Source of the DNA: Verrucomicrobiota bacterium | GTDB taxonomy: Bacteria; Verrucomicrobiota; Verrucomicrobiia; Opitutales; Opitutaceae | Length of the DNA stretch: 64,000 nucleotides | Assembly: GCA_016222805.1 (NCBI GenBank) | Contig: JACRQG010000007.1 | Coordinates: forward strand, 186,001-250,000 | Direction: 5' to 3' | Shown: positions 30,896-39,258 of the stretch, in pieces | Position numbering within the stretch: the stretch's first letter is position 1 | How the letters are laid out: each line of letters opens with the position of its first letter | The notes under the pieces: model-generated | What the model was told of the DNA's origin: nothing | The model's database searches: none | Seen by the model: the letters and a program-made list of their open reading frames with translations, nothing else | Position numbers and translations under genes: made by a program

Positions 30896-31854
30896 GGCGT
30901 CCCTTTCTTGGCAATCCAGGGCAGGTGGTCGAGGTCGACATTCCCACCGCTGAGGATGATGCCGACGCGCCGACGCGAGACATCCAGGCGCCGCTCCATG
31001 ATCGCGGCGTAGGGTACGGCGGCGGAAGGTTCGATCACGATCTTCACGGCATCCCAGATCATGTGCATCGCCGCGACGATCGCCGCCTCGCTGACGGTCA
31101 CGACGTCGTCGACCAGGCGCAGCGCCAGGGCGAGGTTGGGCTCGCCAATGGTAGTGCGGAGTCCGTCGGCGATGGTGTTGACCGAAGTGAGCGGCAGGCG
31201 CTGGCCGGCGCGGAAGGAGCGGGCCGCATCATCGGCACCGGCGGGTTCGGTGCCGATCACGCGGATCGACGGAGCGAGGGCCTTCGCGGCCACAGCGGTG
31301 CCTCCGAGAAGGCCGCCGCCGCCGACGGGACAGAGCACGTAGTCCAGGTCCGGCACCTGTTCGAGCAGTTCCAAGGCGGCGGTGCCCTGGCCGGCCATGA
31401 CGCGCTCGTCCTCGAAAGGATGGACGAGGGTTGCCAGCGTTTCCTCGATGATGCGCGCGCAGGCGGCCTCGCGGGCGGCCTGGGTGGGCTCGCAGAACGT
31501 GATCTTCCCGCCGTAGGCCTCCACCATGCGGATCTTGGGGCGGGCGGAGTTGGAAGGCATGACGATGTGGGCGGGGATGCCGCGGAGCTTGGCGGCGCGG
31601 GCCAGGGCCGCGGCATGGTTGCCCGAGGAATGGGTGGCCACGCCCCGCAGGGCCTCGACGTCGGCGAGGGAGAACACCGCGTTGGTGGCGCCGCGGGCCT
31701 TGAAGGCCCCGGCCTTCTGGAGATTCTCGCACTTGAAGAAAAGCTGGCCGCCGCAGGCGGCGTTGAGGCGGGCGTTGGTCAGGACCGGGGTACGGATGAT
31801 GTGCGGCCGGATGCGGGCGTGTGCGGCCTGGATGGAGGACAAGTCGAGGGACAT
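30892..31854 (-). CDS. Threonine ammonia-lyase / serine racemase-like PLP enzyme
   Basis: This 320-residue fold-type II PLP enzyme deaminates threonine or serine, or racemises serine. The PLP Lys is in CENLQKAGAFKARGA (second K of the K-x-G-A-F-K motif). SSGNHAAALA supplies the substrate and cofactor Asn loop, and CPVGGGGLLGG is the phosphate-binding glycine loop. It lacks the C-terminal ACT regulatory domain of biosynthetic IlvA, so it is of the short catabolic or racemase type. The acidic metal-site positions seen in serine racemases cannot be judged with certainty here. It heads a two-gene leftward operon with the SGNH esterase and is divergent from the VOC gene. Confidence 0.88.
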   Translation of the reverse strand: MSLDLSSIQAAHARIRPHIIRTPVLTNARLNAACGGQLFFKCENLQKAGAFKARGATNAVFSLADVEALRGVATHSSGNHAAALARAAKLRGIPAHIVMPSNSARPKIRMVEAYGGKITFCEPTQAAREAACARIIEETLATLVHPFEDERVMAGQGTAALELLEQVPDLDYVLCPVGGGGLLGGTAVAAKALAPSIRVIGTEPAGADDAARSFRAGQRLPLTSVNTIADGLRTTIGEPNLALALRLVDDVVTVSEAAIVAAMHMIWDAVKIVIEPSAAVPYAAIMERRLDVSRRRVGIILSGGNVDLDHLPWIAKKGTP

Positions 31855-31899
31855 CGCGCGGCAGCTTGCGGGTTTGCGCGACCGGGTGCAAACTCGGGC

Positions 31900-32289
31900 A
31901 TGGTCAAAAAACTGCTACACACGCGGATGCGCGTGAACGATCTCGAGCGCACGGTGAAGTTCTACGAGACGGCGCTGGGGCTGAAGGTGTCCCGCCGCAG
32001 CGTCTCGCCGCGGGGCGCGCAGATCGTGTTCCTTGCGACGCCGAACAGCGACGAGGAGATCGAAATCTGCCAGCTGCCGAACAGCCCGAGCGTGCAGGTG
32101 CAGCCCGATTTGATGCACCTGGCGTTCGAGGTGGAGAATCTCGCCACGTTTGCGGCGGAGCTGGAGCGGCGGGGCTACAAGCTCAGCGACGGCCCGACGC
32201 CCACGGGCAGCGGCTCGCTGATCGCCTTCATCGACGCGCCGGAAGGCTACGAGGTGGAGTTGATCCAGCGCGGGCCGCGACCGCTCTGA
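31900..32289 (+). CDS. VOC/glyoxalase I-like protein
   Basis: This 129-residue protein has the vicinal-oxygen-chelate fold with two beta-alpha-beta modules. LLHTRMRVNDLERTVKFYE is very like lactoylglutathione lyase, including the first metal His and Arg. MHLAFEVENL gives the second His, and EGYEVELIQ the C-terminal Glu. IEICQLPNSPSV lies where the first-module metal Glu belongs. It may detoxify methylglyoxal or act on a related thiol adduct, but substrate is unproven. I chose the ATG at 31900, whose distance of 45 bp from the divergent PLP-lyase start leaves room for a short shared promoter region. Confidence 0.85.
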   Translation: MVKKLLHTRMRVNDLERTVKFYETALGLKVSRRSVSPRGAQIVFLATPNSDEEIEICQLPNSPSVQVQPDLMHLAFEVENLATFAAELERRGYKLSDGPTPTGSGSLIAFIDAPEGYEVELIQRGPRPL

Positions 32290-32368
32290 GGAGCGCGGTC
32301 GATCCGGCCGCGACGCAGCAAGTCGTCCGTTGGAGCCCTACCGCTTTGCGGGTGAATTCACGCGCGAT

Positions 32369-32457
32369 GTAGGCGGGGCGCCCTCGTCCCGCGGTACGGA
32401 GCGGACGACGCGACCCGCGCGACGAGGGGGTTGCGCCCACCGGAACGTAGGGCGACT
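32369..32457. repeat. GC-rich palindromic repeat, second family
   Basis: GTAGGCGGGGCGCCCTCGTCC at 32369 and the complementary GACGAGGGGGTTGCGCCCACC form a long imperfect hairpin that nearly fills the 177-bp gap between the VOC gene and the OGG-type gene. Similar GTAGG...GGGGCG/CGCCCC hairpins occur near 36.9, 42.4 and 43.5 kb. Confidence 0.6.
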
Positions 32458-32466
32458 GGCCCGATC

Positions 32467-33375
32467 TCAATCGCGGCGCGGGGCTGGGGTGTCGCGTCCA
32501 AACCGTCGTTCCCACGCAAAGAGGTACTGTTGGGCGAGGCCGGCCAGCGGGCCGAAATGCGCGCGGCCGAACTGCGCGACCTGGGCCGGCGGCCACCCGT
32601 CCAGCCCGTAGCGCCGGGCCAGCGCCTGCAGAATCCAGGTGTCCACGGGAAAGGCCTCCAGGCGGCCGGCGCCAAACAGCAGGACGCAATCGGCGATCTT
32701 CGCGCCGACGCCCGGGAGGGTGCAGAGCCGGTCCCTGGCCTCCGGATACGGAGCCTGCTCCGTCTCGGCCAGCCAGCCCGGATTTTCCGCGAGGAATCGC
32801 GCGGTGTCGGCGATGTAGCGGGCACGAAAGCCCAGCAGGCAGGCGCGCAGATCGCGTTCGGGCACGCGGGCGAGTTCCTCCCAGGTCGGCAGGCGGTGGT
32901 CGGCGCCGAGGGGGGCGCCATGGCGCCGGGCGAGCAACGCCACCATCTGCTTGATTTGCACGATCTGCTTGGTGGCGCTGCACAGGAAGCCGAGCAGCGT
33001 TTCGCCCAAGGGCTGGCGGAGGATGCGCAGGCCCGGGAAGGCCGCGAGGCAGCGCGCGAGGTGGGCGTCGGTCCGCCACGGGAGCCGATCGGCGAGGGCG
33101 GAAAAATCCCGGTCCGTCGCGAAGTAGGCGGCCAGGGCACGCCGGGTTTCGTCGTGCTGCGCGCAAGGGGTTCGCCAGTGCACTCTGCCTTCGGGGCCGA
33201 GGCGAAGTTCGACGACATGTTCGCCCCATCCCCCTTTCCAGAGGAAATCCTCCCGGGCCGTCGCGTGGACCGCTGGCGGGGAACAATCGGCGCCGGCTGT
33301 GGCGATGCGGTTCCAGCGGAAGGCCTGGCCGCCATCGAGAATCTCGGCCAAGGTGTCGGCCGCGAGCGGGCCCAC
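32467..33375 (-). CDS. OGG1-type 8-oxoguanine DNA glycosylase/AP lyase
   Basis: This base-excision enzyme removes oxidised guanine from DNA. It has the OGG N-terminal domain (EILDGGQAFRWN) and a helix-hairpin-helix-GPD domain: LPGVGAKIADCVLLFG with the catalytic Lys, and AFPVDTWILQAL with the catalytic Asp. LRQPLGETLLGFLCSATKQI is the conserved OGG1 segment with the substrate-contacting residues. The start is uncertain. No ATG lies near the expected N-terminus; a GTG at 33375 gives about 302 residues and begins just after the end of the upstream gene, while the first ATG (33522) would overlap that gene by 115 bp. The gene is 32 bp downstream of a small secreted protein gene. Confidence 0.87.
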   Translation of the reverse strand: MGPLAADTLAEILDGGQAFRWNRIATAGADCSPPAVHATAREDFLWKGGWGEHVVELRLGPEGRVHWRTPCAQHDETRRALAAYFATDRDFSALADRLPWRTDAHLARCLAAFPGLRILRQPLGETLLGFLCSATKQIVQIKQMVALLARRHGAPLGADHRLPTWEELARVPERDLRACLLGFRARYIADTARFLAENPGWLAETEQAPYPEARDRLCTLPGVGAKIADCVLLFGAGRLEAFPVDTWILQALARRYGLDGWPPAQVAQFGRAHFGPLAGLAQQYLFAWERRFGRDTPAPRRD

Positions 33376-33407
33376 TCCCCGCAGGAGCTGCCACTGCCCC
33401 GAACGGC

Positions 33408-33878
33408 TTACTTCGCCGGCTTTTCCCACAGGAAACTCTTGTGTTCGGCGAGCAGCTTGCCGTCGGCGCTGTGGAGCGAGATCTTCCACGCCACCGGGCT
33501 GGCCTTGCGTCCTCCGGGCCAATCAGCGCCGGTGAGGCCGAGTTGCAGCGCCGTATCCTTGGCGGGAAGGCTGGCTTGAAACGTGTAGACCTTCGGTTCC
33601 GGATGGTCCGGCCGGATGACCTCGACCACGAACTTGCCCTGGGGAACTGCGGTGTCGGTCTTCAGGTGAAGGGTGAAGTAGTAGCCTTCCCGGGATTGCC
33701 GGTGCGTGCGCAGGACCGGAATTCGGCTGAGCCGCTCCTCCCCGGTGAAGTACTCACTGATCCGATCAAAGTGATCGGCATCGCGCCACTCGTGCCAGAT
33801 GCGCACGAACTCGGTCGCGGCCGTCGCCGGCACGGTGGCGGCGGCGCACAGGAAGATCAGGATCGAAAGGGCGCGCAT
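33408..33878 (-). CDS. Small secreted protein of unknown function
   Basis: This 156-residue protein starts with a clear signal peptide (LSILIFLCAAATVPATAA). The mature part is beta-rich and hydrophilic, with motifs GYYFTLHLKTDT, GKFVVEVIRPDHPEP and SPVAWKISLHSADGKLLAEHKSFLW that suggest an immunoglobulin-like or jelly-roll fold. I recognise no named family. It precedes the OGG-type glycosylase on the same strand with 32 bp between, probably by chance rather than function. Confidence 0.7.
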   Translation of the reverse strand: MRALSILIFLCAAATVPATAATEFVRIWHEWRDADHFDRISEYFTGEERLSRIPVLRTHRQSREGYYFTLHLKTDTAVPQGKFVVEVIRPDHPEPKVYTFQASLPAKDTALQLGLTGADWPGGRKASPVAWKISLHSADGKLLAEHKSFLWEKPAK

Positions 33879-33933
33879 GGGCAGAAGAGTGAGCAGAGAG
33901 TGAGAGGCGGCGCAAGGCGGGGACAGCCCGCAC

Positions 33934-34066
33934 CCCGGTTACGGCCGCATCTGCCGGTTGGCGGTCATTTGTCTGGTGTAGCCGGGGGCGGTGACCCCGG
34001 CGGCCGGCCTCACCGCGGCCAGCTACAACCACCAACCGACAGATGTGGCGCCCGGTTACGGCCGCA
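33934..34066. repeat. GTAGCCGG palindrome nested in a larger inverted repeat with 16-bp direct-repeat flanks
   Basis: The core GTAGCCGGGGGCGGTGACC...GGCCAGCTAC (33978-34026) sits inside a second inverted repeat (CATCTGCCGGTTGGCGG at 33948 and CCACCAACCGACAGATG ending about 34045). The whole is bounded by identical CCCGGTTACGGCCGCA copies at 33934-33949 and 34051-34066. The right copy contains the stop codon of the OppA-like gene. Confidence 0.75.
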
Positions 34067-35681
34067 GCTCCACGCGTTGGAAGCGATGCAGGCCGAGGGG
34101 AGACGGATCCCAGTTCCTCACCGCGGGATGCTGGAGGTAGGTGCGGGCGCCAAAGACGATCGGGGCGACCGGTGACTCGGTGAGCAGCAGGGCCTCGGCC
34201 TCCTGGAAAAGCTCGAGTCGCCCGCGGGTGTCCGCGGTGCGGTCGGCCCGCGCGAGGAGGTCGTCGTACCCGCGATGGGACCAGTTGGTCCAGTTGTTGC
34301 CATTGTCCGAGGCGAGAATCCCGAGAAAGGTGCGCGGGTCGGCGAAGTCGCCGGTCCAGCCCATGAGTCCGATCGTGTGCCGCTTGGATTGCTGGTTCTG
34401 CAGCCAGGTCTTCTGCTCGAACGGCTCGATCGAGCTTCGGACCCCGAGTTCCCGCTGCCACATGGCTTGGATGGCCTCCATGACGCGGGGGTAGTTGGAG
34501 TCGTTCTGCACCTGGACCGGAAAGGCCGGCAGCCCGCGGCCTTCGGGGTAGCCGGCTTCGGCGAGCAATCGCCGCGCGGCGCCGAAATCGGCGGTGACGC
34601 GGGCGCGGGCCGTGTATTCACCGCAGTCGGGCGGGGTGAAAGACCCGGCGGCGGCGCGGGTGCCCTGGAAAACGGCGCGCGCAATGGCCTCCCGGTCGAT
34701 CGCGAGCGAGAGGGCTCGGCGCACGCGGGCGTCGTCGAGGGGCGGGCGGGCGACGTTGAAGTTCATGTACATCACCTGCAGCAGGGGATCGATGCGCAGC
34801 GGCGACGGCGAGGCGGCCCGGTGCGCCGCGACCCGCGAGGGCGGGAGATCGAAGGTCAAGTGGAGCTGGCCGGCGCGGAAGTTCCGCTCCTCGACGTCGG
34901 CCTTTTCGATCGGGAAGAAGACGACGCGTTCGAGGCGGTTGCGGGCGGCATCCCAATGCCGGGGGTTCTTGGCGACCACGAGGCGCGAGTTGGGCGCCCA
35001 TTCCACGAGCTGAAACGGCCCGTTGCCCACCAGGTTTCCCGGGCGGGTCCACGCCGTGCCCCGCTTGGCGACGGCGTCGAATTTCTCCAGTGTCGCGCGG
35101 TGCAATGGCAGCCACGCGGCGTGCGCGGCCAGCGCCGGAAGGTAGGGCGCGGGATGGGCGAGGCGCAGGCGCAGCGTGCGATCATCGACAACCTCGACCC
35201 CGACCGCGCCAAAATCGGTGATGGTGCCCTTGGTGTAGGCCTCGGCGTTTCGCACCGGCCAGAGCAGGTACGAGCCGACGGACCCGAAGGAGGGATGGAG
35301 CAGACGCTGGAAGGAGAACGCGAAGTCGCGCGCGGTCACGGCGTCGCCGTTGGACCAGCGGGCGTCGCCGCGGAGATGAAACGTCCAGGTGAGGCCGTCG
35401 GCGGTGGACTCCCAGCGCTCCGCGACGCCGGGACGGGCCTGGGAGGTTCGCTCGTCGAGCACCGTCAGGCCCTCGTAGAGCGCGGCGAGGACGATCATGT
35501 CCGTATACGCGTCGACGACGTGCGGATCGAGGTCCGCGGGTTCCGCGGAATTGCCGATGAGAAGGGTGCCCGTGCGGATGCCCTCGTCGACGGGCGTCTC
35601 CCGGCGGGAACAGGCCGGGAAACAAAGCAGCGCGGAGAGGACGATCAGGATCGTGGCGGGCGCGAACCGGGTCTTTGCCAT
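34056..35681 (-). CDS. Oligopeptide ABC transporter substrate-binding lipoprotein (OppA/SBP_bac_5)
   Basis: This 541-residue periplasmic binding protein of ABC family 5 captures oligopeptides or similar solutes. The N-terminus is a lipoprotein signal with lipobox-like FPAC followed by Ser. Family landmarks are EPADLDPHVVDAYTDMIV, YEGLTVLD, the GLTWTFHLRGDARWSNGDAVTARDF block (the family's PROSITE-type signature) and NGPFQL. VQVQNDSNYP and the lobe motifs LMGWTGDFADP also fit OppA. The ATG at 35681 gives the only good signal peptide. No permease or ATPase genes are nearby, so it is an orphan receptor here. It is divergent from the DUF362 gene. A palindromic repeat lies directly after its stop. 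Confidence 0.92.
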   Translation of the reverse strand: MAKTRFAPATILIVLSALLCFPACSRRETPVDEGIRTGTLLIGNSAEPADLDPHVVDAYTDMIVLAALYEGLTVLDERTSQARPGVAERWESTADGLTWTFHLRGDARWSNGDAVTARDFAFSFQRLLHPSFGSVGSYLLWPVRNAEAYTKGTITDFGAVGVEVVDDRTLRLRLAHPAPYLPALAAHAAWLPLHRATLEKFDAVAKRGTAWTRPGNLVGNGPFQLVEWAPNSRLVVAKNPRHWDAARNRLERVVFFPIEKADVEERNFRAGQLHLTFDLPPSRVAAHRAASPSPLRIDPLLQVMYMNFNVARPPLDDARVRRALSLAIDREAIARAVFQGTRAAAGSFTPPDCGEYTARARVTADFGAARRLLAEAGYPEGRGLPAFPVQVQNDSNYPRVMEAIQAMWQRELGVRSSIEPFEQKTWLQNQQSKRHTIGLMGWTGDFADPRTFLGILASDNGNNWTNWSHRGYDDLLARADRTADTRGRLELFQEAEALLLTESPVAPIVFGARTYLQHPAVRNWDPSPLGLHRFQRVELRP

Positions 35682-35875
35682 GGCGGTAGGCAAAGCAGGT
35701 GCGCGGGACTGGCAAAGGTGTTTTGCAGGGCAGAGGTCGGGCGCGGCGGATCTCACCCCGGTGCCCAACTTGGACCTCCGCTCCACGGGCCGCCCGCTGG
35801 GCGCCGCGCCCGGAGCGGCGTCGCGTTCAAGTTCAGTGTGGCCGGAATCGTGAAAATCCGCCAGATCCATCGCCC

Positions 35876-36908
35876 ATGAGCCCCCATCCCCACCCCCGCA
35901 ACCGACGTGAATTTCTCAAGACCGGCGCCTGTGCGGTCCTCGGCGCGGCCCTGGGGTCGACGGTGCGGGCGGCCGAAAAGGCGCCGACCGGTCGCAATAC
36001 CCGGGTGGCGATCGTGCGTTGCGGCGGCTACGGTCCAGAGGTGCGGGCGGCGCTCGACCGGAGCTTCGACCTGCTCGGCGGCATCGGCGGGCTGGTGAAG
36101 GACAAGACCGTGGCGGTGAAGATCAACCTCACCGGGTGCAATTTCGAGGCGCTGCTTGGCCGGCCGGTGGGAGAGAGCTACATGACGCATCCCGCCACCG
36201 TGATGGCGCTGACGTCGGCCTTGTTCGCCGCCGGGGCGCGGCGCGTGCGGTATGTGGAGTCGACGACGCTGCGCCAACCGCTCGAGAAGACGCTCGTCGC
36301 CGCCGGTTTCGACTGGAACGCCCTGCGGGCCATGGGCGATGTCCAGGCGGAATGCACGCGGAATCTCGGCCAGGCGAAGCAATACGCGAACTTCAAGGTC
36401 CGGACCGGCGGCCATCTCTTCGATCAGTTCGAGCTGAACCATTCGTATGCGGACTGCGACGTCTTCGTGTCGCTGTGCAAACTGAAGACGCCCATCACGA
36501 CCGGGATCACACTCACGATGACGAACCTCTTCCCCGAACGACGCCGGCTTCCGGGTGCCGCGGATCATCACCGATGTCTGCACCGCGCGGCCGATTCATC
36601 TCGGCGTCATCGATGGCATCACGACGCTCAACTGGTCGGAGGGGCCCTGGGTGAAGGGCAAGGAGCAGAAGATTGCGCGGCCGGGCGTGCTGATTTGCGG
36701 CTTCGATCCGGTCGCGACGGATGTCGTGGGCACGCGGGTCATGGGTTTCGAGAACGTCCGGGCTCCGCGGGGCACGGTGCCGTTCGGCCCCGGCGACAAC
36801 CATCTCGTGATGGCCGAGCGGGCCGGCCTGGGCACCTGTGAGGCGAGTCGAATCGATGTCGTGGGCGAGCCCATCGCCAAGGTGCGCAGCCGGGAGTTCC
36901 CGGCTTAG
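35876..36908 (+). pseudogene. DUF362-family protein, Tat-exported, disrupted by frameshift/internal deletion
   Basis: The 5' part encodes a Tat signal (RNRREFLKTGACAVLGAALG) and the N-terminal half of a DUF362 protein: RVAIVRCGGYGPEVRAALD, VKINLTGCNFEALLG and CKLKTPITTGITLTMTNLF. Near 36530-36545 the frame changes. The family sequence resumes in another frame as NDAGFRVPRIITDVCTARP, IDGITTLNWSEGPWVKG and GFDPVATDVVGTRVMGF, ending at 36908. As I know the family, intact members carry a longer, Gly/Asp-rich linker between these blocks, so a deletion accompanies the shift. Without a change the first frame ends at 36841 with unrelated sequence. The protein class is often exported in Verrucomicrobia and Planctomycetes, with unknown function. 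A sequencing or assembly error remains possible. Confidence 0.75.
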
Positions 36909-37030
36909 AGAGCCGGGGCGGTATTTGGGATTGGCGGCGGTGCCGGAGGGGCGACCTCGCCCCGCGGCAGCGTTTATTCGACCCGGCTCGCGCGGGGCGG
37001 GGTCGCCCCGCCGACAGGGGGAACAGGCTG
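36909..37030. repeat. GC-rich palindromic repeat, second family
   Basis: Between the broken DUF362 gene and the ECF sigma gene lies GGGGCGACCTCGCCCCGCGG and, about 30 bp on, CGCGGGGCGGGGTCGCCCCG, which can pair with each other and with themselves. The remaining bases up to 37115 hold a T-run, TTTCTAAGAAAAGG and then GCGTCTAACC just before the sigma gene, the latter a possible ECF -10 element. Confidence 0.5.
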
Positions 37031-37115
37031 ACGCGGGCGGTTTGGGCGGTCGGTCGCAATTCGTGGCTTTTTTTCTAAGAAAAGGCCGGGCGGTGCGTCT
37101 AACCCGGTAAGCCGC

Positions 37116-37655
37116 ATGCTCAACCCCGTCCCCAACGTCCGGGTTACGTCGCATGGAGACAGCGATTTTCACGCGCGACTGTTCACGGCCCACCACGACC
37201 AACTCACCCGCTACGCGACCCAATTGCTCGGTGACCCCGAGCGGGCGCGCGACGTGGTGCAGGACACCTTCGTGAAGCTGATGGCACAGAGTCCCACGGC
37301 GATCGACGGGCACGCCGTGGAGTGGCTCTTCACGGTCTGCCGGCACCGGGCGCTGGATGTGCTCCGCAAGGAGTCCCGGATGACCCGGTTCGCCGAGGGA
37401 CAGGTCGAGAACGTGACGGCGAACGAGCCGCGTCCCGGCGGCGCGCTCGAGGCGGCGGAGACCCGCGCCACGGTGCTGAGCCTGATCAACCGGCTGCCAC
37501 CCAACCAACAGGAAGTCGTGCGGCTGAAGTTCCAGCACGGTTTCAGTTACAAGGAAATCGCCCGCATCACCACGCTGTCGGTGGGAAACGTGGGCTTCCT
37601 GATCCACACCGCGGTCGCGCGGCTGCGCGCCGAATTCGCCGCTTTGCGGCCATGA
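37116..37655 (+). CDS. ECF-type RNA polymerase sigma factor
   Basis: This 179-residue sigma-70 family protein of the extracytoplasmic-function class has region 2 at about 20-90 (LTRYATQLLGDPERARDVVQ, DTFVKLM and WLFTVCRHRALDVLRK) and region 4 at about 115-175, including LPPNQQEVVRLKFQHGFSYK and a helix-turn-helix SVGNVGFLIHTAVARLR. It should direct polymerase to a small regulon, including itself if the GCGTCTAACC element before its start is its own -10. The stop is 13 bp before the ATG of a membrane protein that looks like its anti-sigma partner. No stress signal can be named from the sequence. Confidence 0.93.
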   Translation: MLNPVPNVRVTSHGDSDFHARLFTAHHDQLTRYATQLLGDPERARDVVQDTFVKLMAQSPTAIDGHAVEWLFTVCRHRALDVLRKESRMTRFAEGQVENVTANEPRPGGALEAAETRATVLSLINRLPPNQQEVVRLKFQHGFSYKEIARITTLSVGNVGFLIHTAVARLRAEFAALRP

Positions 37656-37668
37656 GGAGAACGTGTCC

Positions 37669-39192
37669 ATGAACTACCCCCAGTCTTGTTCGAGTGATCC
37701 CCAGGTGACGGCCTTTGCCCTTGGTCAACTGGAGGGCGATGAGCGTGTGGCGATGGAAGCCGCCGTGCGGGCGGACCTGACCCTGCAGGCCGAGGTCGAG
37801 TCGATCCGGGCGGCGGCGGCGTTGATTGAGGAAGCCTTGGCCGCCGAGATGGCTTGCCCTGAAGCACCCGCGCCGATCCCAGAACGAGGGGTGGAGCGAT
37901 TGGTTCCGCCGGTGGCCGCCGGCCGATTCCGTTATGACGAACCGCGGCGCGGTCGTTCGCGCAGCGTGGGAGCGACGTTGTTGCGGTTCCCGCAGCTCTA
38001 CTACGTGGCGGGCGGCTTCGCCGCGGCGTGCCTGGCGGTGATTGTGGCGGTGCCGCGCGTCGAATACCGGACGCGGGAAGAGGCCGAGGGGACGATCGCC
38101 CGCATCGCGCTGGCGCGGCAGCGGGCGGCGGAGGCGGCGGCCCTGACGGCCCCGATGGTAATTTACATCAACCGGCCGGAGGCGGCTCCCTCTTCGACCA
38201 CGGATCCGCGACCGGTTACGGTACGCCCACGGCTGGCGTCGGCCGGGCCGGGTCCCGGCTTGCCGGTGCTTTGGAAAGAGAACCCCTTCCTGCGGGTGAC
38301 GCAGGTTCCGCAGTCCGTGCTGCCCGCGGAAGTGGACGCCGGCGGGTACGGGCTCGTGCGCCGGCTGATCCGCCAGGGGGTACGGCCGCCGGCGGAGGCG
38401 ATTCGAATCGAGGAAATGCTGAACTACTTCCCGTTCCGCTACCCGACTCCCAAGGGCGACGCCCTCTTCGCCGCCGCCCTGGAGGTTGCCTCGGCACCGT
38501 GGTCCCCAGCCCACCGGTTGGTTCGCATTGGGCTGCAGGGAAGGGAGGCGGAGGAGAAACGCGGCAGTCTTTCCGGCGCCGCCGCGCCGACGCTGGCCAG
38601 GGACGTCCGCATCCGCGTGGACTTCAACCCGGCCAGCGTCGCCCGGTACCGTCTGATCGGCTACGACGCCCGGGCCGGCGGTGCGGATGAACGCCCGGAC
38701 GAACCGGCGAGGGGAGACGATGTGGTGCCCGGACACCGAGTGACGGCGTTGTACGAGATTGTGCCTCCGGGCGCGGATGAGGATGCCGACGGTCCGGGCG
38801 GAGCGGTGTCCGAAGGCCGGGCGGTTGGGCGGCCGGAGCCGCTGCGACTGGCCACCAACACGGCAGACGGCGCCCGCGGTCTGGCCGGGCGGGAGCTGCT
38901 GACCGTCACGGTGCAGTACCGGCTGCCGGACGAGGCGGGCGGGCGCTGGCTGGAGTTTCCGCTGACCGACACCGGAGCGATGTTTGAGGCGGCGAGTGCC
39001 GACTTCCGGTTCGCGGCCGCCGTCGCGCAGTTTGGCATGATCCTGCAGGCGTCTGAATACCGGGGAGCGGCCACGCTCGGCGATGTGCTGGCATGGGCCG
39101 CAGCCGCCCTGCCGGACCCGGCGGACGACCTCGGCGGTTATCGGTTTGATTTCCTCGACCTCGTGCGGCGCGCCCAGGGCCTGGCGGAATAG
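37669..39192 (+). CDS. YfbK-like putative anti-sigma membrane protein lacking the VWA domain
   Basis: This protein of about 507 residues starts with an anti-sigma-type helical segment (DPQVTAFALGQLEGDERVAM), followed by a single membrane helix (YYVAGGFAAACLAVIVAV, about 113-129) and an Ala-rich linker. Residues about 202-295 match the domain that precedes VWA in YfbK-type proteins: NPFLRVTQVPQSVLPAEVD, VRRLIRQGVRPPAEAIRIEE, NYFPFRYPTP and WSPAHRLVRIGLQGRE. Normally a 170-200 residue VWA domain follows. Here the sequence passes within about 15 residues to the C-terminal domain (DVRIRVDFNPASVARYRLIG, VTALYEIVPPG). No MIDAS DxSxS is present. The frame is intact. I chose the ATG at 37669, with GGAG nine bases upstream. 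The gene is coupled to the ECF sigma gene. Confidence 0.82.
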   Translation: MNYPQSCSSDPQVTAFALGQLEGDERVAMEAAVRADLTLQAEVESIRAAAALIEEALAAEMACPEAPAPIPERGVERLVPPVAAGRFRYDEPRRGRSRSVGATLLRFPQLYYVAGGFAAACLAVIVAVPRVEYRTREEAEGTIARIALARQRAAEAAALTAPMVIYINRPEAAPSSTTDPRPVTVRPRLASAGPGPGLPVLWKENPFLRVTQVPQSVLPAEVDAGGYGLVRRLIRQGVRPPAEAIRIEEMLNYFPFRYPTPKGDALFAAALEVASAPWSPAHRLVRIGLQGREAEEKRGSLSGAAAPTLARDVRIRVDFNPASVARYRLIGYDARAGGADERPDEPARGDDVVPGHRVTALYEIVPPGADEDADGPGGAVSEGRAVGRPEPLRLATNTADGARGLAGRELLTVTVQYRLPDEAGGRWLEFPLTDTGAMFEAASADFRFAAAVAQFGMILQASEYRGAATLGDVLAWAAAALPDPADDLGGYRFDFLDLVRRAQGLAE

Positions 39193-39219
39193 CGACAGGA
39201 TTCCTTTCCTCCCGGGGGG

Positions 39220-39249
39220 CGCGTGCGATTCCGCCTTGGGCGGGTGTTA
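39220..39249 (+). promoter_or_regulatory. Duplicated 14+9 bp element, copy A (before TonB lipoprotein gene)
   Basis: CGCGTGCGATTCCG (39220-39233), 7 unlike bases, then CGGGTGTTA (39241-39249), ten bases before the ATG at 39259. The same arrangement is at 39857-39886. The second half resembles an ECF -10 region, but the first half is closer to it than a normal -35. A shared regulatory site for these genes is the simplest reading. Confidence 0.55.
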
Positions 39250-39258
39250 AGGATGGAA

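Noticed and set aside
33376-33522. ATG at 33522 as the start of the OGG-type glycosylase
   Set aside because: It overlaps the upstream secreted-protein gene by 115 bp and encodes unconserved basic sequence. The family match begins near 33375.
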